Below, piece by piece: positions 9,818 through 17,643 of a stretch of 64,000 nucleotides of DNA; the stretch's first letter is position 1; the number at the start of each line of letters is the position of its first letter. The translations under genes were made by a program, and so were the position numbers. Location of the stretch: positions 1 to 64,000 of the forward strand of contig NZ_BLAD01000079.1 of the NCBI RefSeq assembly GCF_009687845.1, in the 5' to 3' direction. Under the pieces are notes generated by a model. The model had not been told where the DNA came from. It saw only the letters and a program-made list of their open reading frames with translations, and searched no databases. The DNA is from Acrocarpospora corrugata (lineage in GTDB: Bacteria > Actinomycetota > Actinomycetes > Streptosporangiales > Streptosporangiaceae).

Positions 9818-9947
9818 TGAACCGCCCCAACGATCGCTTATTTCGTGAGTATGACTAGAAATTGCATCTGTTTGCTAGATACTTGTGATGATTCGTTCGG
9901 GATGGTTTACTCCGAGAGATCAATCACGGCTGCGGAAGAGGCAGGCG
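9818..9947. promoter_or_regulatory. Divergent promoter region between NRPS operons
   Basis: This ~130 bp gap is clearly AT-richer than its surroundings and must drive both the leftward NRPS operon and the rightward A-T-C gene. It contains a direct repeat, CTAGAAATTG at 9855-9864 and CTAGATACTTG at 9875-9885, offset by 20 bp, about two helix turns, which suits a dimeric activator. No clear -35/-10 pair was assignable with confidence. Confidence 0.45.
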
Positions 9948-12900
9948 ATGACCGTCACACTCCCCGGGCTGCTCCGGGCAAGAGCCAGGGAGCAACCGTC
10001 AAGACCGGCTCTGAGCTGCGACGACAGCGCGCCTCTGAGCTTCGGGGAATGGGACGAACGGGCTGACGCCACCGCGTCCGCCCTCCTCGGACGCGGTCTC
10101 ACCACCGGAGACCGGGTCGGCCTGCTGTTCGAGAACGAGCGCTGGACGGACTACGCGGTCACCTTCCTGGGCGTCCTCCGCGCGGGCGGCGTGGCGGTCC
10201 CCCTCCCGGCCCGCCAATCCCCGGCCACCCTCCAGCTGATGATCGACGACTGCCAGGCCCGCTGGATCCTGGACCAACCTCTCGACCCCAAAGCACCCGA
10301 ACACCCGAACGTCGTTCCGGTAGGGACCAACCTTGGGATCACCCAACTCGACCTCGGACCGAACCACCCGCCAGGCCTCGTCCCGGCAAGCAAGGGCATA
10401 CAGCCCGTCCTCAGGGGCGCCCTGTGGGGAAGCCGTGAGGAGCCGTTGGTCGAGCCGGGTGATTTGGCGCAGATTCTCTACACGTCAGGGACGACGGGGC
10501 GGCCCAAAGGGGTGGCGGCCAGTCATGCCAATTTGGCGTTCGGGCATCGGCCGCATCCGGCTTATCGGATGTTGTCGCATTCGGAGCATTTTCTGCATGC
10601 GTTTCCGATTGGTACGAACGCGGGGCAGATGATGCTCGTCAACACGCTCGTCGCGCATCCGGCGGCGGTCGTCGCGTCGGTGTTCGAGGCGGAGCGGTTC
10701 TGCGCGTTGATCGCGGAACGTCGGGTCGGGACGGTGTTCCTGGTTCCGTCGATGGCCGTTGACCTGCTGAATTCGGGAGCGTGGCAGCGACATGATCTGT
10801 CTTCTGTGCTTCTGCTCAGTTCATCGGCGGACGCCCTTCCTCCGCATGTGGCGGTCGCGCTTCCCGAGGCTTTCCCGAAGGCCACGATCGTGAACTTCTA
10901 CACCTCGACCGAGGCGGTGCCGGCCCAGACGACGATGATCGTTGATCCGGGGCGGCCGCATTCGGTGGGGCGGGCGACCGAGTCGGGAGATCTCAGGATC
11001 ACCGGCGAGGACGGGGGGACGGCCGGGGTCAGGGAAGTCGGGGAGGTGTGGTTGCGGGCGCCCGCCGCGCAGCGGTCGTACTACGGGGATCCGCAGGCGA
11101 GTGAGCGGGTGTTCCAGCGGGGCTGGACGCGGATGGGGGATCTTGGATACCTCGACAAGGACGGCTATCTGTATCTGATCGGGCGCGAGTCCGACGTGAT
11201 CAAGTCGGGTGGGTTGAAGATCTCGACGTTGCAGGTCGAGGCGGCGGTGCGGGAGCATCCGGCGGTGTCCGATGTGGCGGTGCTGGGGGTACCGCATCCG
11301 GTGATGGGGGCGATGGTGGCCGCGGCCGTGGTGTCGCAAAGCCCGATCGGGGCCGACGAGCTCCGGACGTTTCTGCATCAGCGACTGGCTCGCAATGAGA
11401 TTCCCACGCGGTACGCCTTCGTCGACGTGTTGCCCCGGAACGAGCTGGGCAAGGTCGTCAAGGGTGAACTGCGGGAGTTGTTCACGGTCACGCGAAGTGC
11501 CGGGGGACGGCCGTTGGAGACCCCCGGGCAGCAGGCGCTTGCCCGGCTGTGGAGTGGAGTGCTCGGCCTACCGGTCACCAGTCCCGATGACGACTTCTTC
11601 GCGCTCGGCGGCGATTCACTCAAAGCGAGTCAGCTCGCCACCCGGACGGCTGCGGAGTTCGGTGTCGAAGTCCCTGGCACCCTCGCCTTCGACCATCCGA
11701 CCCTGGCAAGCCAAGCCGAGCAACTCCTCATACACACGCCCACCCAGGACACGACATATCCAGAAATGTCGCCCGAGCTGGGCGGGCTGTCCGGGGTTCA
11801 GGAGCACTGGTGGCACTGGATGCACGCCACCCCCGAAACCCGGCACATGCCGCCCGTCCACGTCGCCGTCCAGATCGACGGCACGCTCGATCCAACACTC
11901 CTCAACCTCTGCCTGGCCGAACTCACCCGAAGACACGAAGCCCTGCGAACCGTCTTCAGAGCCGGCCAAGCCATCACAGCCCCAGACTCCGACATCCGCG
12001 TCACCCTCCACGAAGCACGTGATCTCCCCGAAGCCGGCCGACTCGCCGCCGACCTCGTGCGCGCCCCCTTCGACATCGGCCGGGGCCCTCTACTCCGCGC
12101 CGCCCTAATCCGCCTCCCCGGCGGACCCAAGAGCGACGCGGCAGAACCCGCCGCCGGTGGCGGCCTTTACCGGGATTGCGGCCCCACCGGCGGCACGGGT
12201 TCAACCACCAACACCAACCCCACCGAACCAAGCAACAGCGCCGGACCCACCAACGGCAGAGGACCAGCCAACGGCAGAGGACTAGCCAACGGCAGAGGAC
12301 CCGCCAACCGCGACGGTGGCGTACGGCCCACCAGCGGCGCGGAATCGGCCGTCCTCGTCCTGGCCGCCCACCACATGATCTTCGATGGTTGGTCGGCGGG
12401 GGTCCTCTTACGCGAACTGGGCGTCCTTTACTCGGCTTTCAGCCACGGAGCCCCTTCGCCCCTCCCGCCGCCTACCCAGTACGCCGAATTCGTCGCCTTC
12501 GAGCACCGCGAATGGCACCGAACCCGCCCTCACTGGACGAGCACCCTGGCGGGAGCCCCCAGCACTCTCCCCCACCTCCCCGGCCGCTCCCCCACGGTGA
12601 CCCTCTGCGCCGCGATTTCCCACGATTTCACTATTCCTCCCGTGCGTGACCTGGCCACCCGCCACAACGCCACCCCCGCCATGGTCCTGGCCGCCGCCTG
12701 GGCCACGACCCTGAGCGCCTGGTCCGGCTCCCCCGAAATCGTCCTCGCCACCCCAGTGACCGGCCGCTCCCGCCCCGAATTCCAAGCCACCATCGGCTGC
12801 CTGTTCCGCTGGAACCTCCTCCGCGTCCGCCTCGACGACGACACCACCGATCGAGCGCCCAACGGCGAAGACCCCACCAGGCGAGATACCGCCAGCGAAG

Positions 12901-13427
12901 CCAGCCACGAAAGCAACGACGAACGCGTCCGTGAAGGTATCCACGAAGGCGTCCCTCAAAGCATTCGCGAAGACGGCGCTGGAGACATCCACGAACGCGT
13001 CCCTGAAGACGTCCCTCAGGGCGTCCGTGCGGGCGTACCTGAAGGCGCCCGTGATGACGTCCCTCGGGGCGTCCGTGCGGGTGTCATCGCGCAGGTGCGG
13101 CAGGCCGCGCTTGTCGCCAACGACCACCAGTTCCACAGTTTCGCGCGGCTGCACGACCTGGTCCCCTACCCGGCGTACTTCCGCTTCGAAAGCTGGGGCC
13201 GTCCGGCGCACCTTCCCGGACTGCCGTCTCAGGAGTTCGTCATTCCCGCCGGGCCGGTTATGGAATGGCGTCTCGCCGACGACGATCCGGATACCCACCC
13301 GCCCGAGCTCCTCGTCACCGAGCGCCCGGACGGCTCGCTCACCGGGTCGATGATCTTCAATAAGCACGCCTACCGGCAGCAGGACATGGCCGAGTTGGCG
13401 GAAGCATTCGTCGGCGTGCTCAGCTAG
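9948..13427 (+). CDS. NRPS-like protein: acyl-CoA-synthetase-type A domain, carrier, C domain
   Basis: 1159 residues from the ATG at 9948, chosen for the GAGGCAGG just upstream and the natural domain start. The adenylation domain (1-~510) has LYTSGTTGRPKG and ends with GRESDVIKSGGLKIS, a pattern of acyl-CoA synthetases rather than amino-acid A domains, so it probably activates a carboxylic or aryl acid. Carrier serine 557 (LGGDSLK) and a C domain with HHMIFDG (808-814) follow. Two low-complexity insertions interrupt the C domain: an Asn-Gly-Arg repeat (DNA 12120-12340) and a Val/Arg/Gly/Glu repeat (about 12860-13085). A loading unit is likely, yet the Gly module already has its own C domain, so this C domain's partner is unclear. 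The 3' end overlaps the convergent permease gene by eight bases. Confidence 0.88.
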   Translation: MTVTLPGLLRARAREQPSRPALSCDDSAPLSFGEWDERADATASALLGRGLTTGDRVGLLFENERWTDYAVTFLGVLRAGGVAVPLPARQSPATLQLMIDDCQARWILDQPLDPKAPEHPNVVPVGTNLGITQLDLGPNHPPGLVPASKGIQPVLRGALWGSREEPLVEPGDLAQILYTSGTTGRPKGVAASHANLAFGHRPHPAYRMLSHSEHFLHAFPIGTNAGQMMLVNTLVAHPAAVVASVFEAERFCALIAERRVGTVFLVPSMAVDLLNSGAWQRHDLSSVLLLSSSADALPPHVAVALPEAFPKATIVNFYTSTEAVPAQTTMIVDPGRPHSVGRATESGDLRITGEDGGTAGVREVGEVWLRAPAAQRSYYGDPQASERVFQRGWTRMGDLGYLDKDGYLYLIGRESDVIKSGGLKISTLQVEAAVREHPAVSDVAVLGVPHPVMGAMVAAAVVSQSPIGADELRTFLHQRLARNEIPTRYAFVDVLPRNELGKVVKGELRELFTVTRSAGGRPLETPGQQALARLWSGVLGLPVTSPDDDFFALGGDSLKASQLATRTAAEFGVEVPGTLAFDHPTLASQAEQLLIHTPTQDTTYPEMSPELGGLSGVQEHWWHWMHATPETRHMPPVHVAVQIDGTLDPTLLNLCLAELTRRHEALRTVFRAGQAITAPDSDIRVTLHEARDLPEAGRLAADLVRAPFDIGRGPLLRAALIRLPGGPKSDAAEPAAGGGLYRDCGPTGGTGSTTNTNPTEPSNSAGPTNGRGPANGRGLANGRGPANRDGGVRPTSGAESAVLVLAAHHMIFDGWSAGVLLRELGVLYSAFSHGAPSPLPPPTQYAEFVAFEHREWHRTRPHWTSTLAGAPSTLPHLPGRSPTVTLCAAISHDFTIPPVRDLATRHNATPAMVLAAAWATTLSAWSGSPEIVLATPVTGRSRPEFQATIGCLFRWNLLRVRLDDDTTDRAPNGEDPTRRDTASEASHESNDERVREGIHEGVPQSIREDGAGDIHERVPEDVPQGVRAGVPEGARDDVPRGVRAGVIAQVRQAALVANDHQFHSFARLHDLVPYPAYFRFESWGRPAHLPGLPSQEFVIPAGPVMEWRLADDDPDTHPPELLVTERPDGSLTGSMIFNKHAYRQQDMAELAEAFVGVLS

Positions 13428-14199
13428 TCAGCAATCGTCCCCACCGGCGGCGTGCCCAGGTCAGGAAGAGCGTGCCGAACACGATCAGGTATGCCGCGTT
13501 CAGTAGCAGGCTGGGGCCGAGGCGGCCGAGGGCGAGGCCGCGGACGAGTTCGATGGCGTGGTAGAGCGGGAGGGCTTCGACCAGGAGTTGGACTGGCTCG
13601 GGGTAGACCGTTACCGGGTAGAAGGTGGTGGCGAAGAGGAACATCGGCAGCATTATCAGCTGCATGTACTGGTAATCGTGCCAGCCTCGGACGTACCCGG
13701 TGAAGGTCAGGGAGGCGGCGCCGAAGGCGAAGCCGATGAGGAGGCCGGCGGGGACGGCGAGGAGGATCCAGGGGGATTGCACCAGGCCGAAGGCGGCGAT
13801 GACGGCGAGGAAGCCGGTGCCGGTGATCAGGGCGCGGAGCATGCCCCAGAGGACCTCGCCGGTGACCGCGCCCGTGACGGTGACGGGGGTGACGATCAGC
13901 GAGTGGTAGAAGCGGTCGAAGGCCAGCTTGGCGTAGGCGGACTGGCCGGTTTCTTCCAGGGCGCTGTTCATCATGGCTGTGGCGAGCAGGGCGGGGGCGA
14001 CGTACACGGCGTAGGGAACCTCGACGCCGGGGACATCACCGACCAGGCCGCCGATGCCGACGCCGATGGCCAGCAGGTAGAGGATGGGTTCGAAGATGGA
14101 GAAGAGCGCCATCGTCCACGGGCTGCCGCCCTTGTGCACCCAGAGGTTCCGCAGCACCACCAGGTGCGCGCCCCCGGCGCGGGGCAGGGTAGGGATCAT
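13420..14199 (-). CDS. ABC-2 type transporter permease
   Basis: A 259-residue integral membrane protein with about six hydrophobic segments and the DrrB/NodJ-like ABC-2 pattern (IFEPILYLLAIGVGIG; FATTFYPVTVYPEP before the last helices). It would form the membrane half of an exporter with the permease encoded just upstream (ATGA overlap) and the ATPase at 15133-16071. ATG 14199 was chosen because it overlaps the upstream stop. The substrate is unknown: lying next to the NRPS cluster, export of its product is plausible, and heterodimeric ABC-2 exporters of this kind commonly give self-resistance. Confidence 0.9.
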   Translation of the reverse strand: MIPTLPRAGGAHLVVLRNLWVHKGGSPWTMALFSIFEPILYLLAIGVGIGGLVGDVPGVEVPYAVYVAPALLATAMMNSALEETGQSAYAKLAFDRFYHSLIVTPVTVTGAVTGEVLWGMLRALITGTGFLAVIAAFGLVQSPWILLAVPAGLLIGFAFGAASLTFTGYVRGWHDYQYMQLIMLPMFLFATTFYPVTVYPEPVQLLVEALPLYHAIELVRGLALGRLGPSLLLNAAYLIVFGTLFLTWARRRWGRLLTS

Positions 14200-14972
14200 G
14201 CGTGCAGGCTCCTCCGGAAGGTGACCCGGCCGATCAGCGCCCCGGCGATCGCCAGCCCGGCCAGATATCCGGCGTGCACCAGGCTCGGGCCGAGCGACGC
14301 GGTCCCGAGGGCGAGCGTCCGGCACAGGTCGACCCCGTGCCAGAGCGGCGTGATCCGCGCCAGGGTCTCCAGCGGCTCGGGCAACTGGGCGATGGAGAAG
14401 AAAGTGCCGGAGAACAGATAGAGCGGCATCACGACGAATCGGAACACGGTGTTGATCTGCGAGATGTCGCGCGCGGTGACCGCCCACGCGGCCAGCGGCG
14501 TGGCGAAGGCGAGGCCGGTCAGCGTGGCGGCGAGCGTGATCACCACCCCCACCGCGACGCTCTCGATCAGCCCGAACAGCGCCATCGCCACGACGAACGC
14601 GCCCGCGCTGATGAAGAGCCGCAGCGTGATGAAGATCAGATGCCCGGCGAAGATCTCCCCGGGTTCGAGCGGCGTCGCCGCGGCGGTCGGATAGATCCGC
14701 TCCCGCCGCAGCGCGCTGTTGACCACGAACCCGCCCTCCACGAACGCGTTCTGCAGCGCGGCCGCCGCCAGCAGCCCCGGCGCGAAGAACGCCAGATAGG
14801 ACGCACCCTCCACCGGCTCCTGAACGAGCGTCCCAAGCCCGGCCCCGATCGCCAGCAGAAACAGGATCGGATTGGCGACACTCACCACGATGGTGCCCTG
14901 CCACGTCCGCCGATACCTCATCAGCCAGTACGCCAAGGCCCGAAAGGCCATAACCTGCCCGCCGCCCGTCAT
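14196..14972 (-). CDS. ABC-2 type transporter permease
   Basis: A 258-residue permease, paralogous to its downstream neighbour: about six membrane segments, NPILFLLAIGAGLG near the N-terminus and LFSGTFFSIAQLPEP near the middle-end, the usual ABC-2 signature region. ATG 14972 is preferred since AAGGG lies about eight bases upstream; a second ATG at 14951 and an upstream GTG/ATG set are possible because the leader consists of imperfect repeats. It pairs with the other permease as a heterodimeric exporter powered by the upstream ATPase. Confidence 0.88.
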   Translation of the reverse strand: MTGGGQVMAFRALAYWLMRYRRTWQGTIVVSVANPILFLLAIGAGLGTLVQEPVEGASYLAFFAPGLLAAAALQNAFVEGGFVVNSALRRERIYPTAAATPLEPGEIFAGHLIFITLRLFISAGAFVVAMALFGLIESVAVGVVITLAATLTGLAFATPLAAWAVTARDISQINTVFRFVVMPLYLFSGTFFSIAQLPEPLETLARITPLWHGVDLCRTLALGTASLGPSLVHAGYLAGLAIAGALIGRVTFRRSLHA

Positions 14973-15125
14973 ACCGCGCACCCTTCGGGCACAGACAAGG
15001 ACCACCTGACTCCGCCGCGCGTCATAGCGTGCGCCCCTCGGGCATGAAGTACGACCGGCTGGCCCTGCCGCCCGCCCCTTCGGGGCATACAGAAGGACCC
15101 TCTGCCATCGGCCATACGCCGATAA
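14950..15125 (-). repeat. Imperfect triplicated ~50 bp translation-initiation leader
   Basis: Read on the minus strand, the leader of the exporter permease contains three imperfect copies of a unit of the form CCCGAAGGG-TGCGC-x-TATGACG, each with a CCGAAGGG or CCGAGGGG purine block, two of them followed by an ATG. Only the last copy fits the permease reading frame. The first two look like duplicated ribosome-binding/start segments and may act as decoy or booster initiation sites, or be neutral slippage products. Confidence 0.5.
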
Positions 15126-15132
15126 ATCATCA

Positions 15133-16071
15133 TCAGTCTGTGAGAGATCGGCCGGTCAGGCGGAGGAACACGTCCTCCAGGCCGGCCCGGCGGACGAGGG
15201 CGGTCAGGGGGCGTATGCCCAGTTCGGTCGCGCGGGCCAGGGCCTGTTCGCCGTCGTCGGCGTACCAGAGCAGGCGGTCCGGCAGTACTTCGACCTGTTC
15301 GCCAAGCTCGCGGCCGATCTTCTCGTGTTCGCCCGGTGGGAACCGCAGTTCCAGCACCTCCCGGGTGACATGCCGCTCGATCAGCTCGCGCGGTGACCCT
15401 CCGTCCGCGATGAGCCCCTTGTCCATCACCACCAGCCGATCGCAGAGCTGCTCCGCCTCGTCCATGTAGTGCGTGGTGAGGATCAGCGTCACCCCGTCCT
15501 GCTTCAGCCGGAACAACCGTTCCCACAGCACGTGCCTGGCCTGTGGGTCCAGCCCGGTCGTCGGCTCGTCCAGCAGCAGGATCTCGGGGTCGTTGATCAG
15601 CGCCCTGGCGATGGTGAGCCGCCGCCGCATCCCGCCGGACAGGTTCTCCACCCGTTCCCCGGCCTTGTCCTCCAGCCGGGCGAACGCCAGCAGCTCGCCG
15701 GCCTTCGTTCGGACCGCCCGCCGGGACAGGCCGAAGTACAGCCCGTACACCAGCAGGTTCTCCTCGACGGTGAGCTGGGTGTCGAGGGAGTCGTCCTGGG
15801 GGACGACGCCGAGCCTGGCCCGGACCCGGCGGCCGTCGGCGACCGGGTCCAGGCCGAGGATGCGCAGCGTGCCGGCGGTGGGTGCGGAGACCCCGGCGAG
15901 CATGCGCATGGTGGAGGATTTCCCGGCGCCGTTCGGGCCGAGAAAGCCGAACGCCTCGCCCCGGTGCACCCGGAAGGCCACCCCGGCCACGGCGCGGAAC
16001 GGCGTCCCCTGCCGGTTCCGCGCCGGGTATGTCTTCTCCAGGCCGGTCGCCTCGATGAGCGCCTCAGACAA
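15133..16071 (-). CDS. ABC transporter ATP-binding protein (DrrA/NodI family)
   Basis: 312 residues with Walker A GPNGAGKS, signature LSGGMRRRL, Walker B LLLDEPTTGLDP and the downstream TTHYMDEAEQLCDRL block, typical of the DrrA/NodI ATPases that energise ABC-2 exporters. It should couple ATP hydrolysis to efflux by the two permeases that follow on the same strand. The only in-frame start is TTG at 16071, inside the last codons of the GH13 gene (8-base overlap), so expression appears coupled to a sugar-utilisation operon, unusual for an exporter. No clear ribosome site precedes the TTG. Confidence 0.9.
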   Translation of the reverse strand: MSEALIEATGLEKTYPARNRQGTPFRAVAGVAFRVHRGEAFGFLGPNGAGKSSTMRMLAGVSAPTAGTLRILGLDPVADGRRVRARLGVVPQDDSLDTQLTVEENLLVYGLYFGLSRRAVRTKAGELLAFARLEDKAGERVENLSGGMRRRLTIARALINDPEILLLDEPTTGLDPQARHVLWERLFRLKQDGVTLILTTHYMDEAEQLCDRLVVMDKGLIADGGSPRELIERHVTREVLELRFPPGEHEKIGRELGEQVEVLPDRLLWYADDGEQALARATELGIRPLTALVRRAGLEDVFLRLTGRSLTD

Positions 16072-17596
16072 GCCACACTGCCGTGTCGGTGGGCAGTTCT
16101 TCGCCTTCCAGCGGGCCGCTGGCCAGGAGAACGGAGGTGTGCGGCGGGAGCCGTACCGGCTCGGGACCGAGGTTCACCACGCAGGTGAGGCCGGATTCGC
16201 GGCTGAAGGCGAGGACCTCGGGAGCGGTGTCGAGCCAGGTCAGGGTGCCGTCGCCGAGCTGGTCGCGGCGGATGGCCAGGGCGCTCCGGTAGAGGGTGAG
16301 CATCGAGCCGAGGTCCTGGGTCTGGGCTTCGGCGGTGAGCTTGTTCCACGCCTCGGGCTGGGGCAGCCACGGTTCACCGGCGCCGAAGCCGAACGGCCGT
16401 TCGCCGCCGGACCAGGGCAGCGGAACGCGGCAGCCGTCGCGGCCGGGGATGGTGAAGCCGGAGCGCGACCAGATCGGGTCCTGGCGGAGTTCGCCGGGGA
16501 TGTCGTCGACCTCGGGCAGGCCGAGTTCCTCGCCCTGGTAGATGTAGACGCTGCCGGGCAGCGCCATGGCCAGCAGCGCGGCCGCGCGGGAGCGCCGGTA
16601 GCCGAGCTCCAGGTCGGCGGGGACGCCGTCGCGGCGGGCGCCGTGGTCCCAGGAGGTGTCCTCGCGGCCGTAGCGGGTGACCACCCTGGCCACGTCGTGG
16701 TTGGAGAGCACCCAGGTGGGCGGCGCGCCGAGCGGGATGTGGGTGGTCATCGTCTCCTGGATGGAGCGGCGCAGCGCGGCCGGGTTCCACGGGCAGGCCA
16801 GGAAGTCGAAGTTGAAGGCGGTGTGCAGCTCGTCGGGGCGCAGGTAGCGGGCGAACCGCTCCTGGTCGGGGAACCAGACTTCGCCGATGAAGATGCGCCC
16901 GTCGTACTCCTCGGCCAGGCTGCGCCAGCTCCGGTAGACGTCGTGCACTTCGAGCTGGTCGGTGTATCCGTCGGGGTCGCCGCCGGCGAAGTCCTTGACG
17001 AGTACGGCGGCCGAGTCGATCCGGATGCCGTCCACGCCCCGGTCGAACCAGAAGCGCAGCACGTCGTGGAACTCCTGGTGGACTTCCGGGTTGGTCCAGT
17101 TGAAGTCCGGCTGTTCCGGCGCGAACAGGTGCAGGTACCACTGGCCGTCGGCGACCTGGCTCCAGGCGGGGCCGCCGAAGATGGACTTCCAGTCGCCGGG
17201 TTCGTCCTGGAACCAGAACCGGTTCCTGGCCGCGGAGCCGGGGCCGGCGGCGAGCGCCTCCTGGAACCATTGGCTCTGGTCGGAGCTGTGGTTCGGGACG
17301 ACGTCGATGATGACCTTGATGCCGAGCTCGTGGGCTTCCTGGATGAACTTCTCGGCCTCCTCCAGGGTGCCGAAGGACGGTTCGATGTCGCGGTAGTCCG
17401 CGACGTCGTAGCCGCCGTCCGCCATGGGGGACGGGTACCAGGGGTTGAGCCACACGGCGTTGACACCGAGGTCGGCGAGATACGGCAGGCGACTCCGCAG
17501 GCCGGCGAGATCGCCGATTCCGTCGCCGTTGCCGTCGGCGAAGCTGCGCAGGTAGACCTGGTAAATCGCGGCCCCCCGCCACCACGTTTCGGGCAT
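16064..17596 (-). CDS. GH13 alpha-glucosidase / oligo-1,6-glucosidase type
   Basis: A 510-residue cytoplasmic glycoside hydrolase of family 13. Catalytic residues are readable: nucleophile D194 in GVDGIRIDSA, acid/base E239 in IFIGEVW, and D301 in VLSNHD; DVVPNHSS is conserved region I. No signal peptide, so it acts on imported alpha-glucosides. AAAGGAG lies eleven bases before the ATG. It is the last catabolic gene of the MalR-like operon, 47 bases after the second permease, fitting intracellular cleavage of transported malto-, isomalto- or nigero-oligosaccharides; the exact linkage cannot be told from sequence alone. Confidence 0.93.
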   Translation of the reverse strand: MPETWWRGAAIYQVYLRSFADGNGDGIGDLAGLRSRLPYLADLGVNAVWLNPWYPSPMADGGYDVADYRDIEPSFGTLEEAEKFIQEAHELGIKVIIDVVPNHSSDQSQWFQEALAAGPGSAARNRFWFQDEPGDWKSIFGGPAWSQVADGQWYLHLFAPEQPDFNWTNPEVHQEFHDVLRFWFDRGVDGIRIDSAAVLVKDFAGGDPDGYTDQLEVHDVYRSWRSLAEEYDGRIFIGEVWFPDQERFARYLRPDELHTAFNFDFLACPWNPAALRRSIQETMTTHIPLGAPPTWVLSNHDVARVVTRYGREDTSWDHGARRDGVPADLELGYRRSRAAALLAMALPGSVYIYQGEELGLPEVDDIPGELRQDPIWSRSGFTIPGRDGCRVPLPWSGGERPFGFGAGEPWLPQPEAWNKLTAEAQTQDLGSMLTLYRSALAIRRDQLGDGTLTWLDTAPEVLAFSRESGLTCVVNLGPEPVRLPPHTSVLLASGPLEGEELPTDTAVWLV

Positions 17597-17643
17597 GCTG
17601 GAAACAACTCCTTTAGAGGTTGGGATTGCGGTCAGGTGGTTGT

